64,000 bases of DNA, taken from NCBI RefSeq assembly GCF_002288925.2, contig NW_022098076.1, forward strand, positions 78,432,216 through 78,496,215, given 5' to 3'. Shown one piece after another: positions 11,721 to 22,794 of the stretch. Numbering within the stretch: the stretch's first letter is position 1; each line of letters starts with the position of its first letter. The notes under the pieces were generated by a model. The model ran no database searches. It saw only the letters and a program-made list of their open reading frames with translations, and was not told where the DNA came from. Made by a program: the position numbers and the translations under genes. The stretch comes from Delphinapterus leucas (lineage: Eukaryota; Chordata; Mammalia; Artiodactyla; Monodontidae).

Positions 11721-13149
11721 TGGCTGTATCTTTTCTTATATAATCAGGCATCCTTTTGGTTCACAACAGAATCCACCTCTATTTCTTTTCTGTTTTGGGG
11801 TGATGGGAGGGAAATCTTCAGCGTGTAAGTCTCCTCTCCCCAAGCATTCAACCCAAATCTTAGGGATCCAAAGAGCCAACACATTGCATCTGTGTCTGTA
11901 AATAGCATGTAGTCAATGGTGTGGAACTGGCCTCAGATTCTTTAACAGAGGCAGATTCCTGATAGCCTTTGTAAGACAATCCTAACAAACTTAGCAATCA
12001 TGTGAGGAGACCCCCTCCCCCCAATTCATCAACAAAGAATAGGGATTCAACTTCAAGAAGTTCCTGACTACACAGTAGTTGTTCTCTAAGGGTCATTCAC
12101 AGAAGGTAGTGGTAGCCATTATACAATTTTAATGAGACTCTAAGACACACAAAAAAGCAAACAGTTTTTTGGATTTTTAGTTTTCTGTTTTGCTTTTTAG
12201 GTAACGTATTTTTTCCTCGTAAGCTTTAGAGAAATGATAGAGCAAGGGCAAAATTGGCTTATACTTGTTATCCAAATGTACTGTATTCTGAAAAGATATG
12301 AAAAGAAAAGATTTTACTCAAATAAGTATCTACAGCAAAAGGAAAAACTAACAACAAATAATTCTGCCAGCCACGGCCTATTTTCCAATCACAAATCATG
12401 AGACATATTTAACAGAAGATGTCTAAATGATTAACTTCACAGTGAGTGAATGACAATGTTCAGTCAAATAGAATAAACTTAAACTAAGGGACAGAGAAAA
12501 TGCTCAAATCAAGAAGAAATTGCAAAAGCCACTGCTGTGGATCTATTTTTGCAGGATAATTAAACCGATTTAAGGAAATGATGGGATTAAGAGACAGAAA
12601 TTGAAAGGTCATCTAATCCACCAGTTTTTCAAAAGCCAATGCTCTGATCTGTGCTGGTCTGAGATTGTGTTTTCACAGTGAATGACCAAATGAAAGAAAT
12701 TAGAAAAATGAATGAGTTCTTTCATAAACTATTCAGCATTAATTATTGCTCTTTATCCTACAATTATGTGCTTCCTAATTTTTATGCTAAAATGTCCTTT
12801 CTTTAAAGGAATTTTCATCATGATATTTTTATTGATTGTTGGTTTTGTTTCTTAGTGTCTGACCAATAAATAAAGTATCCTTTGTTCCTTCATTAAAAAA
12901 AAATTATACTGTTTTCTGAAATTCTAGAAGCCATTCATCAAATTCATTCTCTGCATTCAAGAAGGACTAATTTAAACTTGAAAACATAGAATCCTACATC
13001 ATATTTTTTCAGAAATGGAGGAAATTTTAAAACATCCCTGGATAATACATGTCTTTGTTAAAGACATTCCACCATTAGAAATGCTTTTTTTTCACCTCTA
13101 ATATTAATCCCTCAAAGGAGGATTAAATTACAAAAAAAAAAATAATTTT
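11721..13149. other. low-copy sequence, nothing recognised
   Basis: AT-rich. A phrase near 12600 (TTGAAAGGTCATCTAATCCA) recalls ancient SINE relics, but it is too short to call. Confidence 0.5.
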
Positions 13150-13270
13150 CCTGTCCAATATCATAGAAGTTTAGAGCTGAATAAGACACTTAAAAACATC
13201 TACTTGAACTGCTTCCTTTGATGTAGAGATGGAAATGGAGGCACCCAACAGTGAAGACTGAATCTGTATT
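13150..13270. repeat. possible MIR-like or other ancient SINE relic
   Basis: ATCATAGAAGTTTAGAGCTG followed at the right spacing by GATGTAGAGATGGAAATGGAGG resembles a common ancient mammalian repeat (ATAGAACCTTAGAGCTGGAA-type). The family assignment is uncertain. Confidence 0.35.
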
Positions 13271-14269
13271 ATATGATCGGGTAATTATGCAAACATGTTC
13301 TTTTAAGTCTCATCCACACTCTTTCCCATATAACATATGGGCTCCTTCCTTCAGTAGCAGATTCCACTTGCCAGGCAAAACCTTTTCAAATTTTGGCAAG
13401 CTTTGGTTTAATCTGAGTTTTATCTAGACCATGTCTCTATTATAAAAATAATAATGCTTAATAGAAATTGCATGTCATTTGAATATTAAATTAACCATAT
13501 ACTCTTATACGTATCCCATGTAGAGAAAGCCTTCATCTGGGGAAATTCTTGCCAACAGGGGGATGAGGATGCCAGTGGAGGAAGCTATCACTGTGACAGC
13601 TGGACTTACTTCAAGTGTAGAGAAAGGAGGAGAGCCAAGATAAAAACATTTTTTTTCTTAAAATAGCTTACACTTTGGAAAACAGTAATTTCTATTTACA
13701 ACTGATACACAAATTAGAACAAGATATGGAGGAAAACAATTGTATACAATTTTTAAACAAACTGCACTCTTCCACATTTCATATTATGATAAAATTTCAA
13801 GATTTTACAGAAAATCGAGTTCTTCTAAAACATGATCCAACTGAGATCTGTGTCACTGGCAGTTCTGAGTCTTTAAAAGATAGATATTTTTTACCAAAGA
13901 CTTCTGGAATCTGATTTCCTTTCAACTGTATATGTAAACACAGAACTGTTATAGGAATATTAACCTAACACAGTTGATGTTTACAAATTAGAGAGGGGAC
14001 ATAAGTGGAAAATATGAAGCAGGAGAGATAAAAGTGGCACAGAAAATAAAATGGGAATTTGCTGTAACACTTTTCTTCTCAGCTGCTCATCTGTGAGGGT
14101 GGCGAGGGGGCCTGGGGAGAAGACTAGCTATATACCATGTGGATGCCAACATTGTGCTTTGCCTACTTTGAAAATTAGTGCATAAACTTCTGGTAGATCA
14201 CCAGTTGACACTTCTGACATTTATAAAACTTGCTTCAGTGGAGCATCCTATTAGCATGAAGCAAGTGTT
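13271..14269. other. low-copy sequence, nothing recognised
   Basis: It contains a 79-codon open frame at 13675-13914 (+). It has no recognisable domain, splice context or upstream promoter, and I treat it as chance. Confidence 0.5.
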
Positions 14270-14283
14270 AAAGAAATGAAAAC

Positions 14284-14476
14284 CGGGCTTCCCTGGTGGC
14301 GCAGTTGTTGAGAGTCCGCCTGCCGATACAGAGGACATGGGTTCGTGCCCCAGTCTGGGAAGATCCCACATGCCGCGGAGCGGCTGGGCCCGTGAGCCGT
14401 GGCCGCTGAGCCTGCGCGTCCGGAGCCTGTGCTCCACAACAGTGAGAGGCCCGCGTACCACAAAAAAAAAAAAAAA
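14284..14476 (+). mobile_element. CHR-2-type SINE with a short internal deletion
   Basis: Head, A-box (GTGGCGCAGTTG, one change from the usual GTGG) and B-box GGTTCGTGCCC are present. Near the 3' end the copy passes from GTGCTCC directly to ACAACAGTGAG, lacking about 15 bases found in the other copies of the window. The 14-base duplication AAAGAAATGAAAAC lies at 14270-14283 and 14477-14490. Confidence 0.95.
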
Positions 14477-14490
14477 AAAGAAATGAAAAC

Positions 14491-15935
14491 TTTTATCATG
14501 CTACACTTTACACGTACATTGGTATACAAATGTATAAAGAATATGTGTATGTTTGTTCCTGTAGCTCATCTGTAAACCATGTCTTTAACTGAATACACCT
14601 TTGCTCTTTTTCACTATTATTATGCACACCCACACAAGTGTGTTAGGGATAATTTGTAACACTGGTCTATCCACTCCTGCCCCACTTATTTCAACTTCCT
14701 TGTGACAAAGTCTGAGCTCACCCCATCTCACCTCTTGCCAATGTGCCCCTTCCTCTGGGTACTCACTACCATCAACAGTGTTTCCTGATGTATGAAACTT
14801 AACTCCTTGCTTCCTGCCTGGCCAAGCAAGCTCAAAATGTCTAGTTCTGTCTGTAACCCTTACCTTTCCAACTCAATCCCTTACCAGAGTTGAGATTTTT
14901 CTCTTTTCCTCAATAACTCTCCCCATGCTTCTGCTCACATCAACTGTTATGTTCTTATGGAGATAAGACTAATCTTTTTGCCTTTTCTTTTCACCTTTTA
15001 AAATCTTTATATTAAACAAAAGTATGCAATTTGGACAAATAAGTATGTGTAGGTTATTATTCTGGACAGCATTTTGTTCACATTTGGATATTTAATTAAG
15101 AATTTCTCTGTAAAATCTTAACTAAGATTTAGGTAGGAGCTGCATACAAGTACAATTACATGGAAACGAAAATAATGATCCGCAGCCTCGGCACTGTGTG
15201 TTTTGTTTTGGAACTGAAAATGTCTGCTCTCGGCTGACTCATTTGCTAAGCAAGGTAAAAATACTGAGCGGTTTTTGTTTTGTTTCATTTAGCAGATCGT
15301 CTTTTTGTGGACAAATACGTTCTGACTTAATGGAGGGAAGGTTAGAATTGTTTCAGTTCCTAGTTCAATCTCTGCATTCCCTCTGCATGGCCACTAGCAA
15401 ATGTTTAGTAAATAGCTAATTCTAGGAAGTTTGAAAGGCATGCTTTTTATAGTAACATTCAATATATTTAAGGGCAAAAATACACCAGTTGCCAAAATTA
15501 ACTTATAAAGAAGTAAATATTATTGAGACCCACAGAGCATCTCTTTACATGTAGACATCAGCATCTGTTATAATGTTTTCCAGTTTCTGTTTAAAATCGA
15601 CTGCTTGGAAGCCATGATTTCATAGAGTTGACATCACTAGGCATTCAGTGAATTGCGGCCAGGAATGGTGGTCATGCGCGCATGTTTTCTGGCATCTGTA
15701 ACCACATTTTAGAAGTGTGACAGCATGCTTCTTATCAGTCAATGGGCTGAGGGAATTCTCTTGCTATTCTTTCATGGTTCGTTGTATTCAAGTTAGCCTG
15801 ACTTGCGCATGAAGATGGCTGACTACGAGATTCAATGAGACAGGCTCCACAAAATCCCTTGAGCAATTTCTCCTCTCTTTGCTTCTTACCCTAATGAAAA
15901 AGGCACTGACAAAGTACCAGCCTATGGAGTAAGGC
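14491..15935. other. low-copy sequence, possible conserved non-coding block
   Basis: No repeat is recognised. The part 15180-15830 is more balanced in base composition than its surroundings and keeps several CpGs. It contains an AP-1-type TGACTCA at 15235-15241 next to TTTGCTAAGC. This is the kind of sequence that sometimes proves conserved, but nothing here shows function. Confidence 0.4.
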
Positions 15936-15939
15936 AGCA

Positions 15940-16145
15940 AAACACAGTGGTTAAAGCATGAACTCCAGAGCAGGATTACTGAGTCCAAAGTTCAGCTCCA
16001 TTACATAGCAGATGTGTGGCTTTGATCATATACCTAATGTCTCTGAGCTTCAATTTCTCATGTCATGAAGAATATAATAGTACTTGATTATTGCTGTGAG
16101 ATAAATATGTCAATGTATACAAGTATTTAGAATAGTGCTATCACA
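15940..16145 (+). mobile_element. MIR SINE
   Basis: The order ACACAGTGGTTAAAGCATGA, AACTCCAGAGCAGGATTACT, AGATGTGTGGCTTTGATCAT, TCTGAGCTTCAATTTCTCAT and AGTATTTAGAATAGTGCT follows the MIR consensus from A-box region to tail. It is a typical diverged ancient copy. Confidence 0.8.
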
Positions 16146-16384
16146 TAGTCTGTACCATTGTAGTTATTATTGAATGTTTTTCTGGAGAGAGAAAACCAAG
16201 ATATCCAGACGAATTCCATTGGTCTAGTCCACTTCAGTTTCTCAATGCTAGAATTAAAGATTCATTTCTTTAAAATAAGTTTGGTATTCAGGATTTGTCA
16301 TGGAAAGGTCACTGCACTTATTTATATGGCCCAAATCCCTATTAACTGCAAATATCTTTAAGCATGTTATTTTTTTTCCAGGTG

Positions 16385-16560
16385 TATGGTATGAATTACT
16401 TCATTTAATCACCAAATAATGCTCTGAACTATGTATCATTATTAGTTCAATGTCCAGATGAGGAAACTGTTAAGAAGTTAGAGATATTATATATCTTATC
16501 CAAAGCCGCAAAAAAGTAAATTGGCCAAGGTGACTCCAAATCTTATTAACCAGCCATTCT
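16385..16560 (-). mobile_element. MIR SINE fragment
   Basis: CAGATGAGGAAACTGTTAAG, flanked by CATTTAATCACCAAATAATG upstream and a worn AGTAAATTGGCCAAGGTGAC downstream, is the complement of the MIR core and tail. Confidence 0.6.
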
Positions 16561-16663
16561 TACTCCAAAATTTATAGCCGTAATTCTATGAACTTATGTC
16601 TCATGACCTGGCATAGTTTTTTCCTTTTGTAAATTTATTTATGTAATAAAAATGTCACCTTTA

Positions 16664-16714
16664 TATATATATGTGTGTATGTGTGTATATATGTATATAT
16701 ATACACACACACAC
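16664..16714. repeat. mixed (TA)n/(TG)n/(CA)n microsatellite
   Basis: Alternating TA, TGTG and CACA dinucleotide runs make a compound purine-pyrimidine alternating tract, a possible Z-DNA former. Confidence 0.9.
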
Positions 16715-16849
16715 AATTGCTTTTATTTAAAGGAATAACATTAAATGTAACACAGGTAATACAACCCATGCTGGAAAATCTGGTCTGTGATAGATACCTA
16801 GGTACCCAATAAATATTTATTGAAGAAGTGAGTGATACCATCATCTTTA

Positions 16850-17070
16850 TCATCATCACCACTGACATTTCTGAAATGTTTATTATGTGTCATGTACTGT
16901 TCTAAACTCTGCATTTTCTTTTTTAATTCTCAGAACAAGCCTTCTGTTTTATATAACAGATGTGGAAATTGAGGCACAAAGAAATTTAGTAACTTTCCCA
17001 AGTTCATAAAATTAGTAAGTGATGGAGCTGGGGCAAAAAGCCAGGTAGCTCTGCAAGCATTGCTTTTAAC
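16850..17070 (-). mobile_element. MIR SINE
   Basis: TTTATTATGTGTCATGTACTG, then ATGTGGAAATTGAGGCACAA, AGTAACTTTCCCAAGTTCAT and TAGTAAGTGATGGAGCTGGG give the complement of a full-length MIR in the expected order. Confidence 0.8.
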
Positions 17071-17699
17071 CAGTATAAAAGAAGAGTTTATGTCACGACT
17101 CTTTTGGTGAGGAAATATCCCTAAGCATTGATTTCAGCACCATTAAGCACAATTTGACATTTGTTTTTGCTTCATTATTTAGGTTTGCTATTTCAGCACC
17201 TCCACCCCCCTGCCATCTTAGCTGCTGTTCCAAAAATGGGAGCAAGATGTAAGAATTCCATCTTACTTTCTGGCTTTCCTCAATCATGAACATTTTACTC
17301 TTCTTGAAAAATTTTTAGTGAAAACAGAACTATTTAGAAAAATAGATCAAGTAAACATATAACAAGGGTTTTTAAAGGCAATTTGGAAAGCCTTTCAAAG
17401 ACAAAATAAATACAATTTAATTTTGTGCTTTTCCCAGTAGCACTCTCCATTTCCTTTACTAGTTTACCCTAAATCCCTCCCAGCATGAAGTTCAACTCAA
17501 TGAAAGATTTTCTCTCAGTAACTGGGTTCTCTGCATTTTTGAAAATTTTAGAAAAAATTCACCTATATCTTTTGAGTTGACCTTTCTAGTTATAACATTC
17601 TGAGAAAGCCTATTTCCTTCTTCAAAGAGATTTTGATTCTTTGAGGGTAAGAGAGTCGTCTTATTTCTCTTTATATTCCCTTCATCTCTTACCCTCAAA
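17071..17699. other. low-copy sequence, nothing recognised
   Basis: No gene or repeat signature that I can support. Confidence 0.5.
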
Positions 17700-17795
17700 C
17701 GTATACAAAATAGATAACTAATAAGGACCTACTGCATAGCACAAGGAACTATATTCAGTATTTTTAAATAACCTATGAAGGTAAAGAATCTGAAA

Positions 17796-17841
<46 letters not shown>

Positions 17842-17915
17842 GAATCAATTTGCTGTACACCTGAAACTAACACAACATTGGAAATCAACTATACTTCAAT
17901 TAAAAAAAAGTTTTA
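17700..17915 (+). mobile_element. L1 3' end, 5'-truncated
   Basis: AAGGACCTACTGCATAGCAC, TTTGCTGTACACCTGAAACT and ATCAACTATACTTCAATT followed by an A-rich tail are the end of the cetartiodactyl-type L1 3' UTR. The copy is only about 0.2 kb long, a typical dead-on-arrival 5' truncation. Its internal AT stretch has expanded into a (TA)n tract. Confidence 0.88.
17799..17839. repeat. (TA)n tract inside L1 tail
   Basis: About 20 uninterrupted TA units stand where sister L1 tails in this window carry a short TATATGTATATG run, so the expansion happened after insertion. Confidence 0.93.
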
Positions 17916-19967
17916 AAAAACCAAACTGTTCAACAAATCCCTGCTTAAGGAATGAATGAAGAAAGCCCCTAATAGGGTTATCACAAGCATTGACAAATGT
18001 TAAGCTAAAATTAAAAAAGTTAGAAAGCTACATATAATATTGTACCTTCATTTTCCTACTCCACTACAATTAGTTTTTACTAACGACAACTCTTCAACTT
18101 TCTTCTTTTTAGCTTCTCCCCTCTACTCTTAATATCTTTTAAACTTGGCAAGATGACAAAATGTTAGCATTTAGCATTGAACCCATCCTTTCTTCTCCAA
18201 TTATCTCTTTCTATCGGTTTTCCATGGTCAAATATTTCTTTGAAAACATTTTCTCAAAGAGTCACTGTTCCTAACCAAAACAAAATACTCTAAATAAAAC
18301 TGAAACATAGCTGTTGAACAGATGTTTAGTTCAATGTCATGATATCTAGAACAAATTGAAGGAAAGCAGCACCTTGATGAGAAAGCTTAAGCATGACGTA
18401 ACTTCCAGTAATCACAATTCCAGAAAAAAGAATTTTTGGCAAGTGAAAATGCAGATGTGTTTATCGTGATGTCTGTGGATGTAAAAAAAAAAATATCTAT
18501 ATATATTAATAGGTAGCATAAAAAGAATTAATACCTTGCTTAAAATAAAATATTATTAGCACTAAATGAAAAACCAAAACAGATCTGGGTTCTGAAAGCT
18601 CCATATTCTTTATAGAGAAAAATAAAATATTTTACAGGTTGTTTGCTAATTTATTGACACAAGACTTGTCCAAAATTTGGACTCTCCCAGGAGTCCCGTA
18701 ACACATGTGACTTAGAGATGGGAAGTATTTTAAATGGACCCCTCCACGTTCTCCGAAACAATTTTGACTCAGCTCTGCATTTTCTTATTAAACTCACGTC
18801 AGTTTTGTGGGTGCCCAGACAAGAAAGGAGCAAATTCCCGAAAAGGTTGTGGTACAGGTCTACTAGCTGGTACAGGTCTACTAGTGAACCTCAAAAGTAG
18901 CGTCACTGACCTCAGAGAGAGTCTTAACTTTATGTAGGTTAGAAAAAAAAGTAGGGAACGCAAGGTGGAACGTAGGGACATGGTAAAATCTGGAATAATA
19001 GGCTCACAGGTGTAGAGCAGGATGGAAACCAGTGTCTCCCTGACCTCTTAAATAGAAAAGGGAGAAAGCAATAAGCAACAGAAGACTCTTAATGATGGGA
19101 ATAGGGTCACAGATGCCTGAGGCTGGGCTTATTTCAGGCCAGTGATGAGCTTTTGGGCTTGTGGAGTCATTTACTTGACACAGCAGCCTGGAGCCCAGGA
19201 GCGCTGTTCATTAGGAAGCAGGAACTTTACCTCAGGGTTGTTTGTGTTGGTCTTTCTTGCCGAAATGAATTGCTCATTAGCATCTGAGAGAAAACCACCC
19301 TCTCTCTATATATAGATAAATGGTTTCAAATAAAACTTTTTGATTGGGGTTGGGGTGGGCAAAAGGAAAAGGTTGCTAAACCCCTTGGATGACAGTTGAG
19401 GGACAAATAAATCTGTGCAGCATACATCAATTCCAATCAGTAGGAGTAACCTGATTTTATCATTAAAATGGCAAATTAACTTGGCCCTATGTTTGGTCCA
19501 GCTCTTTGGTTTGACTTAAGGATGTAATTGGATAAACCAAGTGGTTATCCACTTGCTAATGCAAGCTATGGACTATTAGTCCTTTTGTATAATCATGGCA
19601 CCTAACCACCACCATCAACCACCCCAAGGATTTTCTTGCATTGTGGAGACACCAAGGGCTGAATAAGAGGATGGATGGTTCTAGAATTTGGAATTCCAAA
19701 GGCTTGGTGGATATTCGAGCTGTGTAGGGCCTTCTATTTTGTCCCATGTGATGTTATAGTAAAGAGAACTCTTGCTTTTTAGGGAGGCATTTGGATTTAA
19801 TAGCATTTTAGGAGTGATAGTTTTCTTTCTTTCTGGAAACTTTGTTTGTAATGGTGTGAAAATGTTAACATGTTTCTTCGTTTCTTCTTTTACTGAAATT
19901 CCTCAGAAAGTAATTCAGAGCGTTGAAAATATATGTTGCCTAGACACTATAAGAAGATAATTTTAAA
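17916..19967. other. low-copy sequence with a small tandem duplication
   Basis: Nothing recognisable except an 18-base tandem duplication at 18851-18886. I see no gene or transposon. Confidence 0.5.
18851..18886. repeat. 18-bp tandem duplication
   Basis: GGTACAGGTCTACTAG occurs at 18851-18866 and again at 18869-18884, making two adjacent units of 18 bases. This is probably replication slippage. Confidence 0.9.
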
Positions 19968-19978
19968 AAATAAAATGA

Positions 19979-20193
19979 GGGGCTTCCCTGGTGGCTCAGT
20001 GGTTGAGAGTCCGCCTGCCGATGCAGGGGACACGGGTTCGTGCCCCGGTCCGGGAAGATCCCACATGCTGCAGGGCGGCTAGCCCCGTGAGCCATGGTCA
20101 CTGAGCCTGGGTGTCCGGAGCCTGTGCTCCGCAACGGGAGAGGCCACAACAGTGAGAGGCCCGTGTACCGCAAAAAATATATATATGTAAATA
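19979..20193 (+). mobile_element. CHR-2-type SINE
   Basis: Head with GTGGCTCAGTGG in the A-box (one change) and an intact B-box GGTTCGTGCCC. The tail has drifted to a TA-rich and A-rich run. The probable duplication AAATAAAATGA at 19968-19978 and 20194-20204 is A-rich and so less decisive. Confidence 0.92.
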
Positions 20194-20204
20194 AAATAAA
20201 ATGA

Positions 20205-21649
20205 AATAAAATAACCAAAAATAAACTTTCTTTCCAGATGGAGATTTTCATAGCTTGGAATGAAGTACACAGAAAGGTTTATATAACTGTTTAGTGACAG
20301 GAAGTCTCAGAAACAAATCTCGAGCTACATGAAGTTTGCTGCCAGTGACATGGGCAATTCAAATTTGACTAACACTCTCACAAAGTGTAGAAGCAAGTGA
20401 CTGTCGAAAATCAGAAAATCAACTTTGTCCTGGAGGTTCCTTTTGACTGAGGCTAACTGCTATGTTGCCTTAATTACTGTTTCCCTAGTACTCTGAGCAA
20501 ATATTCCACTAGCCCTGACTTTGTCAATATCCATTGAAATATTGTAAAATTACCAATGGCTGAAAGAGGGAGTAACACATTAAGAGAGCCCCTTAAAGAT
20601 TGGATTCGTTCTTGTGAGGGCCCACTGCTAATGATTTCTCAGAAAATTGAACTGAGTGATTTGAGCAGAACATTTCTTTTTCCCAATATATTTGGACATG
20701 GAGATATACAGATGCTTTCACAACCTAACATGGCAAATTAATAACCGTTTAGAGGTGTCCTTTTTTTCTCACCTCCTGATGATTTATTGTTCCTTCCTTT
20801 TTTTATTAAAAAAACTCTCTCACCGCCAAATCTGCCAGGACCAAGAATCTCAAACCTTTAAACTATTTCTAATCCTAACAGTATTTGGAATTACTAAGCA
20901 ATCAGGAATGCCAACGTGAATATTCATTGTACCCACCAGCTGCATGAACATATTTTTCGGGAGCATCTTTTGCTCCTGGTTTTGACATTAATGTATTTCC
21001 AGTGCCTTGCTTCAAGTGAAAATCCCTTATTTCTCTCTGCCCTAGGTCCATATGAATATATTCCAATGAACAATATAACTATTATAACTCTTGGAAAGTG
21101 TGATATTTTGTGAACATACATATTTTGTGAATTGATGTAAATTATTTTTCGTCAATTTAGCTCTCCTCAGTCTGTTTTACTTGGCTTAAAAGAAACTAAA
21201 CTACCAGTGTCAAGCTTAGCAATTGGACCAGACCACCTACAGAATCAAATTAAAGAAATGAGAAAATGATAGGCATTTTCTCCAAAGCAAATGTTTACCA
21301 TTTGCCCACAACAGAGAATAAAGTTATGAATCAGCAAAATTTATTATTTAACTTTGTAACTATTTCCAAGGACATATTTCCTCGACCGTGCCACACCTTT
21401 CTGATATTGGTAATTTATGATTTTCATTTGGGACTTTTATTATGAAAAACAATATTTAGATCATTTGAAGGAGTTACAGACTGAAGATTCAAATTGATTT
21501 CTTTTCACCAGGGGCATTTTCTTGGAACACTAATTTCTCGACTACTTCATGTAGTCTCTGGATAATTGCCATTTATTGATTTCATACCATGTTTTCAAAA
21601 CCTTAAAGTTTAGTTGTGAATTAATAAGGAATCTCCATAAGAAATTGAA
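20205..21649. other. low-copy sequence, nothing recognised
   Basis: No gene or repeat signature that I can support. Confidence 0.5.
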
Positions 21650-22400
21650 CAAGTATGAGTATCTAGGAATAAGTATTGAATTGAACACTGCTTTTTCTAT
21701 GATTGTTGAAATGGTGGTGTTTTCTACTTTTAAGTCTTTTAATGTATGAATTGCACTAATATAATGCCATGTAATGTCATTTATCTATTTTTTGAGTAGT
21801 TCCTATGTGATCATAACACATTATGCTTTTACAAATTGTTGAATTTGGTTTCCTAATTTATTATTTAGATTTTTACATCTATGTTTACAATGATATTAGT
21901 TTATATTTTTATGCTTGTACAATCTGCACCAGATTTAGGTATCAAAGATTAAACTAGAATCATGCTTTGGAAAGGATAGATATCCCTCTTTATTTCTTCT
22001 TTGAGCCATTTCAAATAAGACAGAAATCATGTGTTGCTTGAAAGTTCAGTGAAACTTGCCAGTAAAAAAGTCTGAAACTGGTGTTTATTTGTAGTGTGTG
22101 TGTGTGTAGAAAAGGTATGTATAATGTGGGTGGTGACAATTTACTATAAGTTCAATTCTCTGTTATCATTTGTCTAATCAATTTATATATATATTACATA
22201 ATAAAATATAACTAATAATTTTATAGGTAAATCTGTACATTTACCTATGTTTGCAAATTTATTGACATTAGTTTTTTCATAGAATTATCTTTGGAATTAA
22301 ATCTCTACTGTATTTGAAATTATGGCACTTTTATAATACTAATATTGCATCTCTGTGTCATCTCTTTTCTCTTTTATATTATTTCTCCTAGAGCTTTGTA
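21650..22400 (-). mobile_element. old L1 ORF2 fragment, left part
   Basis: The plus strand reads as the complement of L1 ORF2 in its reverse transcriptase part: TTTTACATCTATGTTTACAA, TTTCTTCTTTGAGCCATTTC and TTGCAAATTTATTGACATTAG follow the usual L1 order with heavy divergence. The fragment is interrupted at 22401-22409 by the younger full-length L1 and probably resumes at 29613. Confidence 0.7.
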
Positions 22401-22409
22401 TATATTTTA

Positions 22410-22794
22410 TTTTTTATTTTGAAAACATCTTTATTGGAGTATAATTGCTTTACAATGGGGTGTTAGTTTCTGCCTGATAAGAAAGTGAATCAGTTATACA
22501 TATACATATGTCCCCATATCTCTTCCCTCTTGCATCTCCCTCCCTCCCACTCTCCCTATCCCACCTTTCTAGGTGGTCACAAAGCACCAAGCTGATCTCC
22601 CTGTGCTATGTGGCTGCTTCCCACTAGCTATCTATTTTACATTTGGTAGTGTATACATGTCCATGCCACTCTCTCACTTTGTCCCAGCTTACCTTCCCCC
22701 TCCCCATATCCTCAAGTCCATTCTCTAGGAGGTCTGTGTTTTTGTTCCCATCTTGCCCTTAGGTTCTTCATGACCATTTTTTTTTTAGATTCCA
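22410..22794 (-). other. L1 3' UTR and tail
   Basis: This is the complement of the cetartiodactyl L1 end (GGCAGAAACTAACACCCCAT on the minus strand). The poly-A signal AATAAA is at 22430-22435, followed by a short A-rich tail. Confidence 0.85.

Noticed and set aside
13675..13914. 79-codon open frame starting MENSNFYLQL
   Set aside because: AT-rich chance frame. No known protein recognised and no supporting signals.
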